From Neurospora crassa OR74A (taxonomy: Eukaryota; Ascomycota; Sordariomycetes; Sordariales; Sordariaceae): a stretch of 64,000 bases of DNA. Position numbers and translations under genes: made by a program. Location of the stretch: assembly GCF_000182925.2 (NCBI RefSeq), contig NC_026503.1, forward strand, positions 4,836,001 to 4,900,000, read 5' to 3'. This document shows positions 45,843 through 57,931 of the stretch, piece by piece; position 1 is the stretch's first letter; each line of letters starts with the position of its first letter. Below the pieces are notes generated by a model. The model was not told the DNA's origin. It did not search any database and was given only the letters and a program-made list of their open reading frames with translations.

Positions 45843-48800
45843 GCGGGTGATGTGAGGCTGTAGGGGCAAGGTAAAGAGGCGTGTATGATGACTGTGATGT
45901 GGTGTTTACCAAGACATTTGATAGACGGTCAGGGGCTGCGACTAGAGTAGAGAGATTGAGTGATGACTGTGTACGACTTGAGAATGTCATTGTTTGTCGT
46001 CTTTGATGTTGCAAACGGCCCGTCCCGTTGAGATGAATAATGTCAGCCTTGCTCAGTTGAGATCGATACCACAAACAAAGAACACAAAGCCAAGCATATT
46101 AGGCAATTAAAGATGGTATATGAAAAGGTATGGATAACCACGTGTTGTGAATTTCCTACGAAACACGACTTGACATTATAGACAAGGGGGACATCTCAAA
46201 AGTTGCGACACTCCAAGAGGTGTCAGTGCTAAGTGATGCCAGTGCGATTGAATTCATCATTCATGTGCTTTGCTTGACAAGTGATACTGTCATTGACGAT
46301 GATGATGTGCCCCTCAGTGACGCAATGGAAGTTGTGTCCCCTCGGTCGCCAGTCTCACCCAAGGTTCAAGTTGAAAATGCCTTCCTTGGGGATTGGAGAC
46401 CCAAACGGCCGTCGACGTGCAGTTGAGTGGGTGGGACGTGGGAAATTGCGGGGACCTGCAGATGCAAGGCGGGGCGGGGCGACCTGACGGGGGGGTGGGA
46501 AAGAGATCTGATGCTGCTCTCCCGGTTTTGCATAGTGTACACTACACGTACACTACCATACCTTGCACTACATCGTGATGAGTAGGTACGTACATACATA
46601 CATGCTCCATGGTACCTGTACCTGTACCTGTACCTGTACCTGTCGGTCTCTGATGGATACCATGATGGTTCGAAATAAATAGAAACAACATGTTTGGTCA
46701 GAAAAAAAAAAAGATGATCAACTATGGTTCCATATACGACGGGCTGAAGACGACACCGCCGTGTGCTGGCTGTCGTGCAGATGGAAAGAACAAAAGGTCC
46801 AGGAGGACTCGAGGCGGTAAACAAGCTGGAAGCCCTGTGGGACATTCGAGTCCAGTGTGGATTTGATTGGGGGCCAAAATAGGGAAAGCTGATGGAGGGA
46901 GCTCCCCCTCTGTTTCCTGTTTCGGGAGGAGGGCCCCCGAAAAGGGGCTACCTTTACACAGTACACTAGAGGGAAATATTCCAACAACAACACAGTCGAG
47001 AGCGAGTGTCGTGGCAAAGTGCGAATGGAGGAGGGTTGCCTTGCTTTTTAGGTAGAGTGAAACCCAAGACTTTGTCTAACAATAGGTAAGGCTGATGATT
47101 GATGACGATGTTGATGATGATGATGATGATGATGATGATGCTAATGCTGATGATGAGGTGTTCATCTCAAAACGTACGTGATCTAGATTCAAAGCACAAA
47201 AAAAACAACATTGGCAGATTGCCGGACAGCTACCCGCCCAAAAGTCCGAGCTTTAATAGAAACCCCTTGATGAGGATCAGAGTTCCGTCTTCTTTTGGGG
47301 ACGGATACATAAAAAAAAACCCTCAGAAGGAGGAAAGGGACAGGCACCCGACCGACGGTACCCTTGGAGAGAGAGAGCGTCCATAGTAGTGGCGGTGACC
47401 CACTTGGTTTAGCTCAGTTTACTTTGTTCAGTCTAGTCAGTGTAGCACTCTGGAGATATGGATACGGAGGGATGGATAAAGTGAAATGGGTACCTATGAT
47501 CCAATGTGTGTGATTCAGATGTGATTTGATTTGACAGAGAGAGAGAGAGAGTGTGTCAAGATGCATGAACTGTCAGTCTTCAGTTGTCAGTCCATTGACC
47601 AACGAACCGTCCTTTCCACGTCTTTCCATCAATGCGGAATGTTTCAACTTGTCAATACGGGAAACAATTGGCGACCGGCAACTGGACAACGAACCAAGAG
47701 AACTGAAGGAACAACCCCAAAGTGCAGGCAGGGTTGACGAGGTGCGCACGGGTGCCATGGTGCCCATGAACCCGGACCCGCCGACTCCACTCGTGCCCAT
47801 CCGTAATCCACCCTGTTAGTGCGCGCATGCGACGGTTGGCCGGCAGAGACTGTTCGGTTCACATCTGTTAGTTTTAGTGGTGAAAAGCACATACAATTAC
47901 TAACAAATCCGAAAAAGGCCCAGTGCACTCCCACCCCCCCCCCCTCTCTCCCCCCAGCGGGCCTCGACCTGGGGGAACGGGCAGCCAGCCAGGCTGGGAA
48001 CCCCCATCCTTCTGCTATCTTTCCCAACCGACACCGCCCGACCGACACGGGACGACATTCCTGGTTCCATTCAATCCCTTCATTGCTCGGTCCTCTTATC
48101 CTGCAACAACAACTGACGACGCATTGCCAACCGCCGACGACGACCATCACGACACCCCGGAGAGACCGACGGCGTCGTGTAATCCAGGTAGGTTTCGACT
48201 TTGCGACTGTCGCGGCCTGCCTCCGACACGATACACTACAGTACACTACACTACACTTCACTACACTTCACAACCTACGGTAGACGACCACCATTTGACC
48301 GACCGACCGACCGACTGCGCGCAGTACTAGGTAGCGATTGCAACCAACCAAGGGAACCAACCAACCAGCTCTAAACCCCCCGACAAAGTCCTGCGTTTTC
48401 GAGCAACCACCACTGCCTACACCTCCCACTCAGCTTGCGACGCCAACCAGGGCATCAATCAATCACCTAGTCAATCAAGCAATCAAAAATCCGGCACAAC
48501 AACAGGAGAGGCCCTGTCGCCTTTTTTCCTCTCCTACCCTCCCCCTCCCCCCGGACCTCACCTACGCCCGGTCGCGCAGGTTCTTTCCCGGCCTCTGCCA
48601 TCCTCTCCAGCTTTCGCTTCGCTGGGCTCTTCGACGACGTCGGCGACAAGGCCTCTGTCTTTTTTTCTTCTCCTCCTTCGTGGTTCGAGGCTCCTCCTGG
48701 CTGTCGGGTAATGCGTCACCCTCATCCTCCATCGCCATGACCCAAACTGCTTCTACTACCGAGAACACCTCCATCTAACGCTGTCACAAACCCTTTTTAT

Positions 48801-49178
48801 TGCAAAGAAAAAAAAGACGCGAAGGAAAACGACGACAGTTCAACAAAGCATCAGTCTTTTACGGCCTTTTTTCCATTCCATTTTTCCCACGCGAAACTCG
48901 GCTTCAACTCTGCGATATACCCTCATTTCCACGTCACGCGCGCCTGCATTTCCTTTGGCATTCGATTACCTTTATCGCATCTCGCATCTCGCATCTCGAT
49001 TTTCTTCACGACAGCGACGACCGACGAAAGTTTTCTTTTGTTTTCTTTTCCTTTGTTTTCCAAAGAAATAACTACTACAACAACAACAACAAACCACCAC
49101 CAAATCAACACCAGAATCATCACATGAAAACCTGCAGACCACCACACCCCATCGTACGACGACGATAGACCTTGCGAA
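45843..49178. other. Long intergenic region, with the NudE promoter and leader at its right end
   Basis: No supported gene in 3.3 kb. Simple repeats: six copies of TACCTG at 46612-46643, a GAT-rich run at about 47112-47140, GA runs near 47535. From about 48.2 kb the sequence becomes CT- and CA-rich (ACACTACA repeats at 48.23-48.27, CGACCGACC at 48.30) and looks like the promoter and long leader of the gene at 49179. Short frames in it are unlikely to be real. Confidence 0.5.
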
Positions 49179-51479
49179 ATGGCGGCCGACGTCCCCGGAT
49201 CACCGCTCGCCAAGAATGCCACGACGGAGGAGGCCCTGGCCTGGTACAAGTCTCAGTACGAAGAGCTTGAGCAGGAACTCAAGGAATTCCAGCAGTCGTC
49301 CAAGGAGCTCGAGGCCGAGCTGGAAAAGGACCTGGACGCCGCCGATAAGAGAGAGCGCGCCCTACAGCAAAAGGCCGAGGGATTATCCTACGAGGTAGAG
49401 GAGTGGAAGGTATGTTTGGTTGTTTGGCTCGCGTTGGGCTCCCATGAATGATGATCCTGTGACAGTCATGGATGTGACCCCCCCAACACACCCTTTCATT
49501 TCAATTAGCGCCACACCCGGCAAATGCTCCCACCGCCACCACCACCCATCTGACCTTCCCCTCTTAGCTGTATGCTAAAAAAAATGAACATCTGCTGACC
49601 CGGGATTCGGTAACAGAGAAAATACAAAGAATCAAAATCAGAGGCAAATGCTGCGCAAAGTGCGCTTGAGAAGGAAATCACGGCTCTGCGCGAGACCAAC
49701 AGAACGCTCCAGCTGAAGCTACGCGATATCGAGGTGGCCAACGATGACTTTGAGCGCCAAGCCCGAAACACGTCGTCCTCGCTGGAGGACCTCGAATCCA
49801 AGTACAATGTCGCGATTGAACGCGCCGTCATGATGGAGGAGGAAATCAAGATTGGGGAGCAGGAAAGAGAACGGTTGCGCGTCGAAGCCCAGCGATTGCG
49901 CGAAGAACTGTCCGACCTGAAGATTGAGGCCGAGATCTTGCAGTCCAAGCTTAGGAAGCACCAAGCCCGTGGCCATCTCACACAAATCACCACCACTATC
50001 GCCCCCGCGCCCGCCTCACCGCTGTCGACCGCCAGCTCGCCCTTGGTCTCAACTCCACCCGATACCAAGTCCCTGTCCACGATCGACACCTTGTCCGAAG
50101 TGCAAGATCCACCATCGCCGCCCATGTCCGATGCCTCGCTGGGCAAGGGTCTTAGGGCGTCTAGGAGCACCCCCGTCAAGCAGACGGCTTCTAGACCAGG
50201 CGGGTGCCGGACACCCAAGACGTCCATCTCCAAGTCAGCCGCCGCCAAGTCGTCAGCTCAGGCAACCCACAAGGCTAACCAGTCCTTCAGCGAGAACAAT
50301 ATCACGCCCAAGCCAAAGCCGCTCAGCTCGTCGACTTCCTCGCAATCGAACCGTCCCTCCAACGGCCGCTTCAACACTAACAGCTATCCCATGGTGCGCA
50401 CGCCATCGTCAAGGCCCTCGGGCGCTAGAGCCGCCGAGAGGCCACGGGCGCCGGTGCACAGGATTCCTCCGTCCAACTCTCTCACCCACATCCGAACCCT
50501 TACCGCGCAGATGCAGAAACTCGAAGCCCGCGTTCACTCAGCTCGCTCCAAGCTTCCGGCCACAGCGCAGACGCCACCTAAGCAGTCGCCGCGCTTCAGC
50601 GGAGGGATCGGAGGCCTTGCCGCCACGGTAGCCATGCGCGGGAAGAAGCAGCGGGGGGTTGGGGCTTCTACCTCTTCGCTCAACCTGCTGGACGATGACA
50701 ACGCGTCCGATATTTCAGGCACGCACAGCAACCCCGACTTCCGCAGCAGCACCTTGAATCTCAGCAAGCACATCCCCCGACTTAGCACGTCAGGAGTGTC
50801 GCGCATAGCCTTTGGGCCCCTACCGATCCGCCACCCCGCCTCTGCCGCCGCCTCGACAACATCTACAAGCACAGCAACCGCCACCAACGTTGACTCGGAA
50901 GTCTCCCGGCCCAGCAGCCGAGCTAGTTCCTCGGGCTACGGCCGGCCCATCAGCCGAGCCGATTCCCACTCCACAGCAGCGTCAGGGTACATGCCCTCGT
51001 CTTCCTCGCGACCTATCAGCCGGACTAGTCTGCCTGGACATGGGACACGAACTCCCGTAGGCTCGTGGCCACGCAGCTCGGGGAACTTGAGCGCATATGG
51101 CCACGGCCCCGCCCACAGCCAAGCGAGCATCAGCTACAGCACAGCCGAAGAGGACGAGCTCACGGACGATGGGCAGAGGGAATTGAGGTCAAAGACGACG
51201 CCGGCGAGGAGGAGGACAGGGACACTGAGTGCACGCGATGCCCCGGATCATCACCACACGGGTATTCCGATACCAGGAAGTGGAGGAAACAGGAGGCAGA
51301 GTGGCAGCTCGAGTGCGAGTCGGTCAAGTGTTACAGGGAGTTTGAGCCTGAGGAGGCAGAGTAACGCGGCGGCTCTAGGGCACGGGCATGGACATAATGC
51401 GGGTTATGGACATGGACACGGAACGGTGCCAGGGGGGACAACAGTGAGAAAGGTGGTGGACTTGGGGGAGACTTATTGA
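49179..51479 (+). CDS. ro-11: NudE homologue (RO-11), dynein/LIS1 adaptor
   Basis: NudE proteins link LIS1 (NudF) to cytoplasmic dynein and are needed for nuclear migration along microtubules. Exon 1 is 49179-49409 and exon 2 is 49617-51479, with a 207-bp intron (GTATGT, CTGACC branch, AACAG); 697 residues. Residues about 15-195 are an unbroken coiled coil with the family words [29 protein letters not shown] and [11 protein letters not shown]. The join at the intron keeps this pattern (EEWK then [11 protein letters not shown]). The rest is Ser/Pro/Arg-rich and disordered, with a His/Gly-rich tail ([15 protein letters not shown]). Start ATG has a good context (GAAATGGC). The long disordered tail is usual for filamentous fungi. 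Confidence 0.93.
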
Positions 51480-53010
51480 GGGATATGAGGATCTAACCAG
51501 GGACAGGAACTTTTTGGAGGCGAGGAGCGGAGGAAACATGGATATCAATGATATGGATATGGCATGAATATGGATATTATTTGGCAAGGGCAGGGCAGGG
51601 AAGAGAAGCGTGGGGACCAAGAGAGGACGAGAATGAGCAGAAAGAGGAGAGACAAGAAAGAGAAAGAAAAAAGGGAAATGGGAAATTCTGATGGACAGAC
51701 AGACAGACAGGAAGGAGTACGGACTTGCTTGCTTGCTTGCTTGCTTGTTGTTGGCTTGCGCGGTTTTGGGCTGGTTTCAATCTCGCCTTTCTTTCCCTTT
51801 CTACTGTACTCTACTCTTCTGCTGCTTTTCTCTCAAACTTCCTGCTTGCTTACTTGCTTGCTTGCTTGCTGCTGTGCTGTGCTGTGCTGCACGACGCGCA
51901 AGAACACACACGCACAGACACATACACTACACTACAAGAACATACAACAGTTACTACATCTTCCTCTTTTTTTTTTTAGTTTAGCTAGGTGGCTAGGTAC
52001 TTATCGAATTAGGTCAACCCACCAGATTACAGCGCCTTGTTCAGTTTGTCGTTTGCTGTTTTGCTAAGGGCATGTGGATATTGATTTTTGGAAAGCAACA
52101 TATATACCGTTCGCTGTCAATGTAAAAACGGATTTCTATCTAGCAAGTACAAGCAAGCCCTTTCCCTTCCACACGCATACATATACTTTTCCAGTGTGCA
52201 TTGGGGGTGGTAGATTGTGAATATAGGTGTATAATGAGTTAAAGGTGTAGAAGGATCTACTAGGAAACTAGAGGTAGAAACTATTTATACGTAAAAATAT
52301 ACTAACTAGAGAGGTTGACCAAGAAACAATTCTAGGTATACAAATACTATTTATAAGGAAACTAACTAACTTGTATTTAAACGTAAAGGTATATATATAG
52401 ACGTGAAGTAGTAGTAGTAGTAATAATATACACACTTTTAGGGGGGGAGCGGACTTCGTTAACCCCCAACCCAACTAAACCTCTCATCCTCCAGACTGGA
52501 TCTCCAGCGTTGGAGCCTGGCCGGACTCATCATCCATCATCCATCTTTATCCAAAAAAAAAGCAAACTATAAAAGATAAATAACCTAATAGCTAGTAAAT
52601 TTTCTTTCGTTCGGTCGTTCGTTCGTTCGTTCGTTCGCTTTTTATTTTCCCAACCGTCCTAAAGTATCCCATAAATGAAAGAAAAGATCTGTAAAAAAAA
52701 GACCAACTACCTAGCGACGTCACCTTCTAGCGCCTCTTTACTTCTTCTCCTTCTCTTTAATCCCACGTGCTGCATCCTTCCTTCGAACTTTCGAACTGCT
52801 ACACCATCTCCGATCCATCTCCTCTACGTTCTCTACCTAAGGCTCTAGGGGGGGGGGGGGGGGGGGGTCTACCATCAGTCTCAGCCTCAAGTCACTTCAC
52901 CCACCTTCCTTTACCAAGTGGAGGTAAGTAGACAAGTTTCTTAAACTTCAACGGCGTCCCTATACCAAAGTACAGAGGCCACTACTACCACCCCCCTAGA
53001 ACCACACTCC
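51480..53010. other. Intergenic between convergent genes, rich in simple repeats
   Basis: Downstream regions of NudE and of the NACHT gene. Contains GCTT runs (about 51725-51750 and 51843-51870), a TTCG/GTTC run at 52606-52638, a 20-base G run at 52848-52867 and an AT-rich part at 52.2-52.45 kb. No gene supported. Confidence 0.6.
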
Positions 53011-56000
53011 CTACCACCGAATCTTGACCACCCACGAACACCGTCCATACGCCCTCTTGCACCAATCGCCCACCCAAAACGCCAGATTGAACAACTTCTG
53101 CGGCACCACCGCCGCCGCCTTGGCCCCCGTCTGGCCCAAATACTTTGCATACCCCTGCTTCCCGCTCTTGGGCTCGGGCAACTTTCGGGCTGCACGACTC
53201 GCCTCCCTTTCTCTCCTCTCTTTATCCTCTTTTTGCTTCTGGCGCTTCAGCTCCCGCGCCTCGCGATGTCGGTTGCCCGTGGTCGTGCTCGTCGTGGCAG
53301 TCGTGCTCGTCGTTGCGCTCGTGGTGCTGGTCGTCATGGTATTCGACCTGTCGCGTCTGCCGGGCCGCTGGCGGCCGCGGACCGTCTCGGAATCGGATTC
53401 GGATTCGGAATCGTCGGAGAGGTCGCCGCTTTGCATTGCGAGCTCGAGCGGGTGCACGGGGCGTTCCATATCGGGCTTCTTGAGCGATTCGCGCGTGTAG
53501 TGCGGCGCTTTGGGCTCGACGAGGGTTTCAGTTGACGAACGCCGGGAGAGCGAAGGGGAAGGTGGTGCGCGGTTGTACGGGTTGACGTCGGGGTAGAGGT
53601 CTTCGACGTCGTCCGAGTTGGGGTCGACGAGGGTCGCTTGGGAGGGGTTGATACCGAGGCCGGGAAAGGGCTCGGTTTGGCGACGGTGGTGGGCGACGGC
53701 GCGGAAAGCGGCCGGGAAGAGGAAGTCGGCGGGGGAGGGGGCGACGGGCGTTCGTGGAGAGAGAGGAGAGAGCGGCATGCGGGGGGATACAGGGGAGAGG
53801 GGAAAGCGTTGGGAGAGTGGCGAGAGGGGGAAGCGTTGTGATAGTGGTGAGAGGGGCATGCGAGGGAGGTCCGGGAAGCGAGGGGTTGGTTGCATTTCGG
53901 GCGTCGGTTCATGCGGGCGTGGAGGAGGGGTCGGTGCCACCTCTGGCTCGGGTTCGGGCCGGGGCAGAATCGGCGAGATGGTCCCGGTCGGGCTGGGAGG
54001 CGTCGAGTTGGGTAGATCGACAAAGGATGCTGTGGGAAGGAAGAAAATCTCATCCGGAGCCGACGGCGGAGGGGTGTCGGGCAATGCCTGATGGTGCATA
54101 ACCGGCGTCTTCGCCCTGCTGTAATCCTCATCGACAATCTCGCCCAAACTCGGCTGCGTACTGAGAATCGAGTTCTCCCGAGGAATCGGCGGCAACGGTT
54201 TATCGTCCATCGCGTCCTCCAGCAACGTGTCCCCGGACCCTGCTCTCCGCAGCGGCTTCCTGATGATCATCTGCTCGCCTCGATCCCTACTCGCCGGCAT
54301 GATGACCGACCGCCCATCGTCATCGCTATCGTCATCATAATCGTCATCATCCTCGCTCCCGTAATCATCACTATCCTCTTCAAAGTCGTCTCCCCCCTCT
54401 CCATTCGGCCTGCGGCTCTTTCTCCTCCTCCACCCCTTCGTCTTGTGCACGCCCTTGAGCACCCTGTGCGTCTTGCGCATAATCATGCCCAACTTCTTGC
54501 CCACCTCGTTCGTCGCGGGGCCCTTGGCGTACGGCTCCAACCACTCCAGCAGCGTCGCCTCCTCGTCCTTCGCTCGGCCAGGACACTCCAACACGAGATT
54601 CTTCATGCCGGCACCGTGTAGCAGCACGCTCGGCACCTTACTTCCCCTATCGGCCCCGTTCTTGACGAAAAAGTTGGTAATCCACAGCACCGCCCTCACC
54701 TTTTGATTCGGCAACAGCTCCGTCAAGTTCTTCTTCCTCAAAGCTGGGTGCACCAAGACCAGAATCGCCTGGCTCGTCAGCTCCCACGCGTTTCTGTGCG
54801 CCGACAGCTTGCCGCTTATCGAATAGGTAAACTCGCACATTGGGTTCGCGCCAAACTCGAGCAGCGTCCGACACACGCGCGCATGCGGCTTGGTCCAGGG
54901 CACGATGCAAAAGTTGCTACTAGCAGCCGTGAGCTGCGCCCAGAGAAACAGCAGCCTGGTAGCCGTGTGCGCGACCTTGGGCGGGACATAGGTCTGCTTC
55001 CCACCCTTGATCTTGTCGATCTTGTTGATGAGCGTTTTGCGGGTGGATTTGCGCTTCATGGTCGCTTCGATTTCCTCTTCGGTTTCTTTGAGGCGGTGGA
55101 GACAAGTGCGGAGGTACGTGGGCAGGGAGTACATGACTGCCACCACCAGGAACCCGAGGTCGATCTCGCGGAGGAGGCGCTGGTTTTCTTCGTCCAGGGT
55201 GCTAGACGTTGGGTCGTTGTTGACGTAAAGCGAAGGGTAGCAGAACTGGTTGAACTCGGCTTGGACGCGGGCCATGTCGACGTCTTTGGGGCCGGTCCAG
55301 AACCAGGACGCTTTTTGCGCCCAGTGGTGAAGGCGATGGATATCGACCGAGGAGCTGTAGGGCGCGGTGGAGGAGAGGGCGGCGAACCAGTGCCGAGTCA
55401 TGGCCTGGTCGAGTCGGTCCAGGTAACCGTCAAAGACAGGCCGTTTCTTGTACTCGGCTATGCGGGCGTATTCGAGACAGGTGCGCATGCTGTCCCAGAC
55501 AACGTCGCCATCGAAGAGCGTGGTGGTGGGCATGATTCTGGCCATGGTCAGGCAAGATCGGACGAGATAGGCTTGGGGGTTGAAGTCAGAACTGAGAGTG
55601 CCGTAAAGGAAGTCAATGGCGACCTGGGAATCGCGCAGAAAGTCGACGGCGGTGCGGTGGATAAAGTCGATGTAGGGTTTGTGAGTCTTGTCGTCCCTAC
55701 GTGTGTGCACTTCCAACAGCCCCAGACACCGACTGCTCACTCTCGCTTCGATGTCGCGCACTCTCACCTCTTCCAGGTCCCAGGTGAGGGATCCTTCCGG
55801 GATCAGCTTGACCTCGTCCCATACGCCTTCGGCCAACGACAGCTGGATCGCGAGAATCGGGTGCTCTCGGATTTGCTGCTCGATGTCGATGCTGGCCATG
55901 ACGATCCGGAACAGCTTGGCCGCGTTCTTCTTGTAATCTGGCGGTATCTTCTTCAGCATGTGGCCATACAGCTTCTCAATATCGCTCGGCAGCTGATCCA

Positions 56001-57931
56001 GCCTCTTCCGCATCTCCTTCAGGGTATCGTGATTCTGCAACCCTTTCTGCAGCGACCGGATCACCAGCGCCACCCACAAGAACACGCCCTCGGAGCGCTT
56101 GACAATCTCGTTCACCAGCCTAAACCAGTCGTCTCCGCCCCTGTCGCGCAGTTGCTCGCCCAGCATCGCCTCGGTGTACCGTCGGATATCATCCTCTGTC
56201 AGGTCCTGCAGCCTCAGACTCGGATAGGACCCAAAGGCCTTGGTGCACGCTTGCATCGGCCTGCTCGAGACAAGGTACTTGACCCTGTCCCCCTTCGTAT
56301 TGCGGATCAAGTAGAGCAGCTCCTCGGGATCGCCCTGGAACTCGTCAATCCCGTCAATGGCAATAAACAGGCGGAAGTTTCCGACATTCGTCGCCGTGGC
56401 GTGCAGCAACCGCTCGAACCATATCCTCAGCTCCGTGCCCGATGGTGTTTCCAGCTGGCCGTTGCGGCTCTTGGCAGCCTCAAGACACATCTCGGGCATG
56501 ATGGTGGGTATTAGATCTGGCCTGGCACAGAACACTTGATAGAGAAGCGACCGCATAAGGCCTGAGATGAGCCGCTGGTCGTCTGCCCCTAAATGCCAGG
56601 AGAAGAAGTTGGCGAAGATCAGGTCGTCGGATGGCCCCGCCCATCGTTGCAGATGATGTCGCAAGCGGCGGTCGCTGATGATGTACTTCATGAGCGTCGA
56701 CTTGCCTGAGCCGGCTTTGCCTCTGATCCAGTAGCACTTGTCCTTTTCATCGTTGCTTTCTAGAAACGCTGACAGATTTGACCAGGGCCTACAAATGTTG
56801 TCGAAGGTGTTGGGATTGTTGGGGTTGGCGAATACCCAGGAAAAGGTGCTCTCGTAAGGCGTCTTGACGGACTCGAATCGGTCGGTGATTTGTCGGAAGT
56901 GGAGCATGTCCAAGACGGCTTTGTTAATGGTTGCAAAGTCTTTGCTGGGGACGTATTCCATTTCTGCTCCTGCCGGCTGACCCATAAGCCCGGGATCGGA
57001 GTGAAGTCGCATTACGGTGTCGAATTTGCCGTCTTGGAAGAAATCCGATCCCGATCGGTGGCTGAAATGCCCGTTTTGTTGGTACTGGTTGCCGCTGCCG
57101 TTCATAATACCCATACCCATTCCCATGGCCTTTCCGCTTCCGCTGGGATGGATGAACCTCGTCTCACCACTTGCTAGTGTGACCATGGCAGCTACAATCA
57201 CTGGGCTCGGGCCACCGCTCTGCTTCGCCTCAGCCGCCAATCTTGCATGCTGATCAAAGATTGGCGTGCTACTCCCCGACCTGATCCCGCTCTGGTTGAA
57301 GGCTACAATCTTGACGATGTTCTCTTTCAGGCAGTGAATGTCCTGTCGAAGCTGAATGATCTCCTCTCGTTGCTGAGCAAGGTCATACTGGTGTTGCATG
57401 CCGTATTGGTCCACTTTGGCGTTCACCATGGCGAGCACGTGGATGCCCAAGTCCCGCTTGAACCCGTCGAGCTTCTCCTTGAACCTATCCAGCTCACTTT
57501 CCGTCCTAATGGAGTTGATAGCCTCCGCTAGGGTATTCCACCTGGAGCGGTTCGGGTCACACTGTAATCGGTTCAGGAAGTCTTCGGCTATGTCAGTGGC
57601 TTCGTCGAGGAGAAAGTTGATGGCCTGTTTACGTGTCAGCAAACGGGAGGTGTCAGCTCATATGAGAACTGAAAAGGGCACTGACTTCTTCATGCTGTAT
57701 TAGGATATTATCTGTTTCCGATGCATTGTATAACCTTGGCGTGGATTTCAAGACGCGATTTACAATGGTGAGATCGTTGAGTGCCGCTTCTAACGATTTA
57801 GGAAGGGCACGAGCATTGTTGCCATACAGGCTGCCGTTGCGAAGCCTCTTGTACTCCCCGTACACGGTCGATCCAAAGTCAACGAACTGAAGGACGGCCG
57901 ATGCCAGGCCTAGGGCGGTGAAAGGGTCCAT
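53011..57931 (-). CDS. STAND / NACHT NTPase (fungal NLR-like protein)
   Basis: Exon 1 is 57931-57686 and exon 2 is 57624-53011, with a 61-bp intron (GTCAGT, GCTGAC branch, ACAG); 1619 residues. Such proteins are nucleotide-driven switches used in non-self recognition and programmed cell death. The N-terminus MDPFTALGLASAVLQFVDFG is the common start of a class of fungal NACHT proteins and continues as a helical region to about residue 190. The NACHT core has Walker A GKAGSGKST at about 384-392, Walker B LFIAIDGIDEF at about 501-511 and the SSRP sensor near 535. There are no ankyrin, WD40 or TPR repeats. The C-terminus has an acidic run, PLSPLSQRFP-type tandem repeats near 1300, a Thr/Ser run, a Lys/Arg/Glu-rich helix and a hydrophobic Trp-rich tail. 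It is complete. Confidence 0.88.

Noticed and set aside
45459-46074. Long minus-strand frames rich in His, Pro and Arg opposite the Nudix gene
   Set aside because: They are the antisense shadow of the Nudix coding sequence and have no motifs.
46366-46845. Minus-strand frame with an Arg-Tyr run
   Set aside because: The run comes from the TACCTG simple repeat; the rest is not protein-like.
54703-56514. A 603-codon plus-strand frame
   Set aside because: It is the antisense of the NACHT gene, whose Walker motifs and intron are on the other strand.
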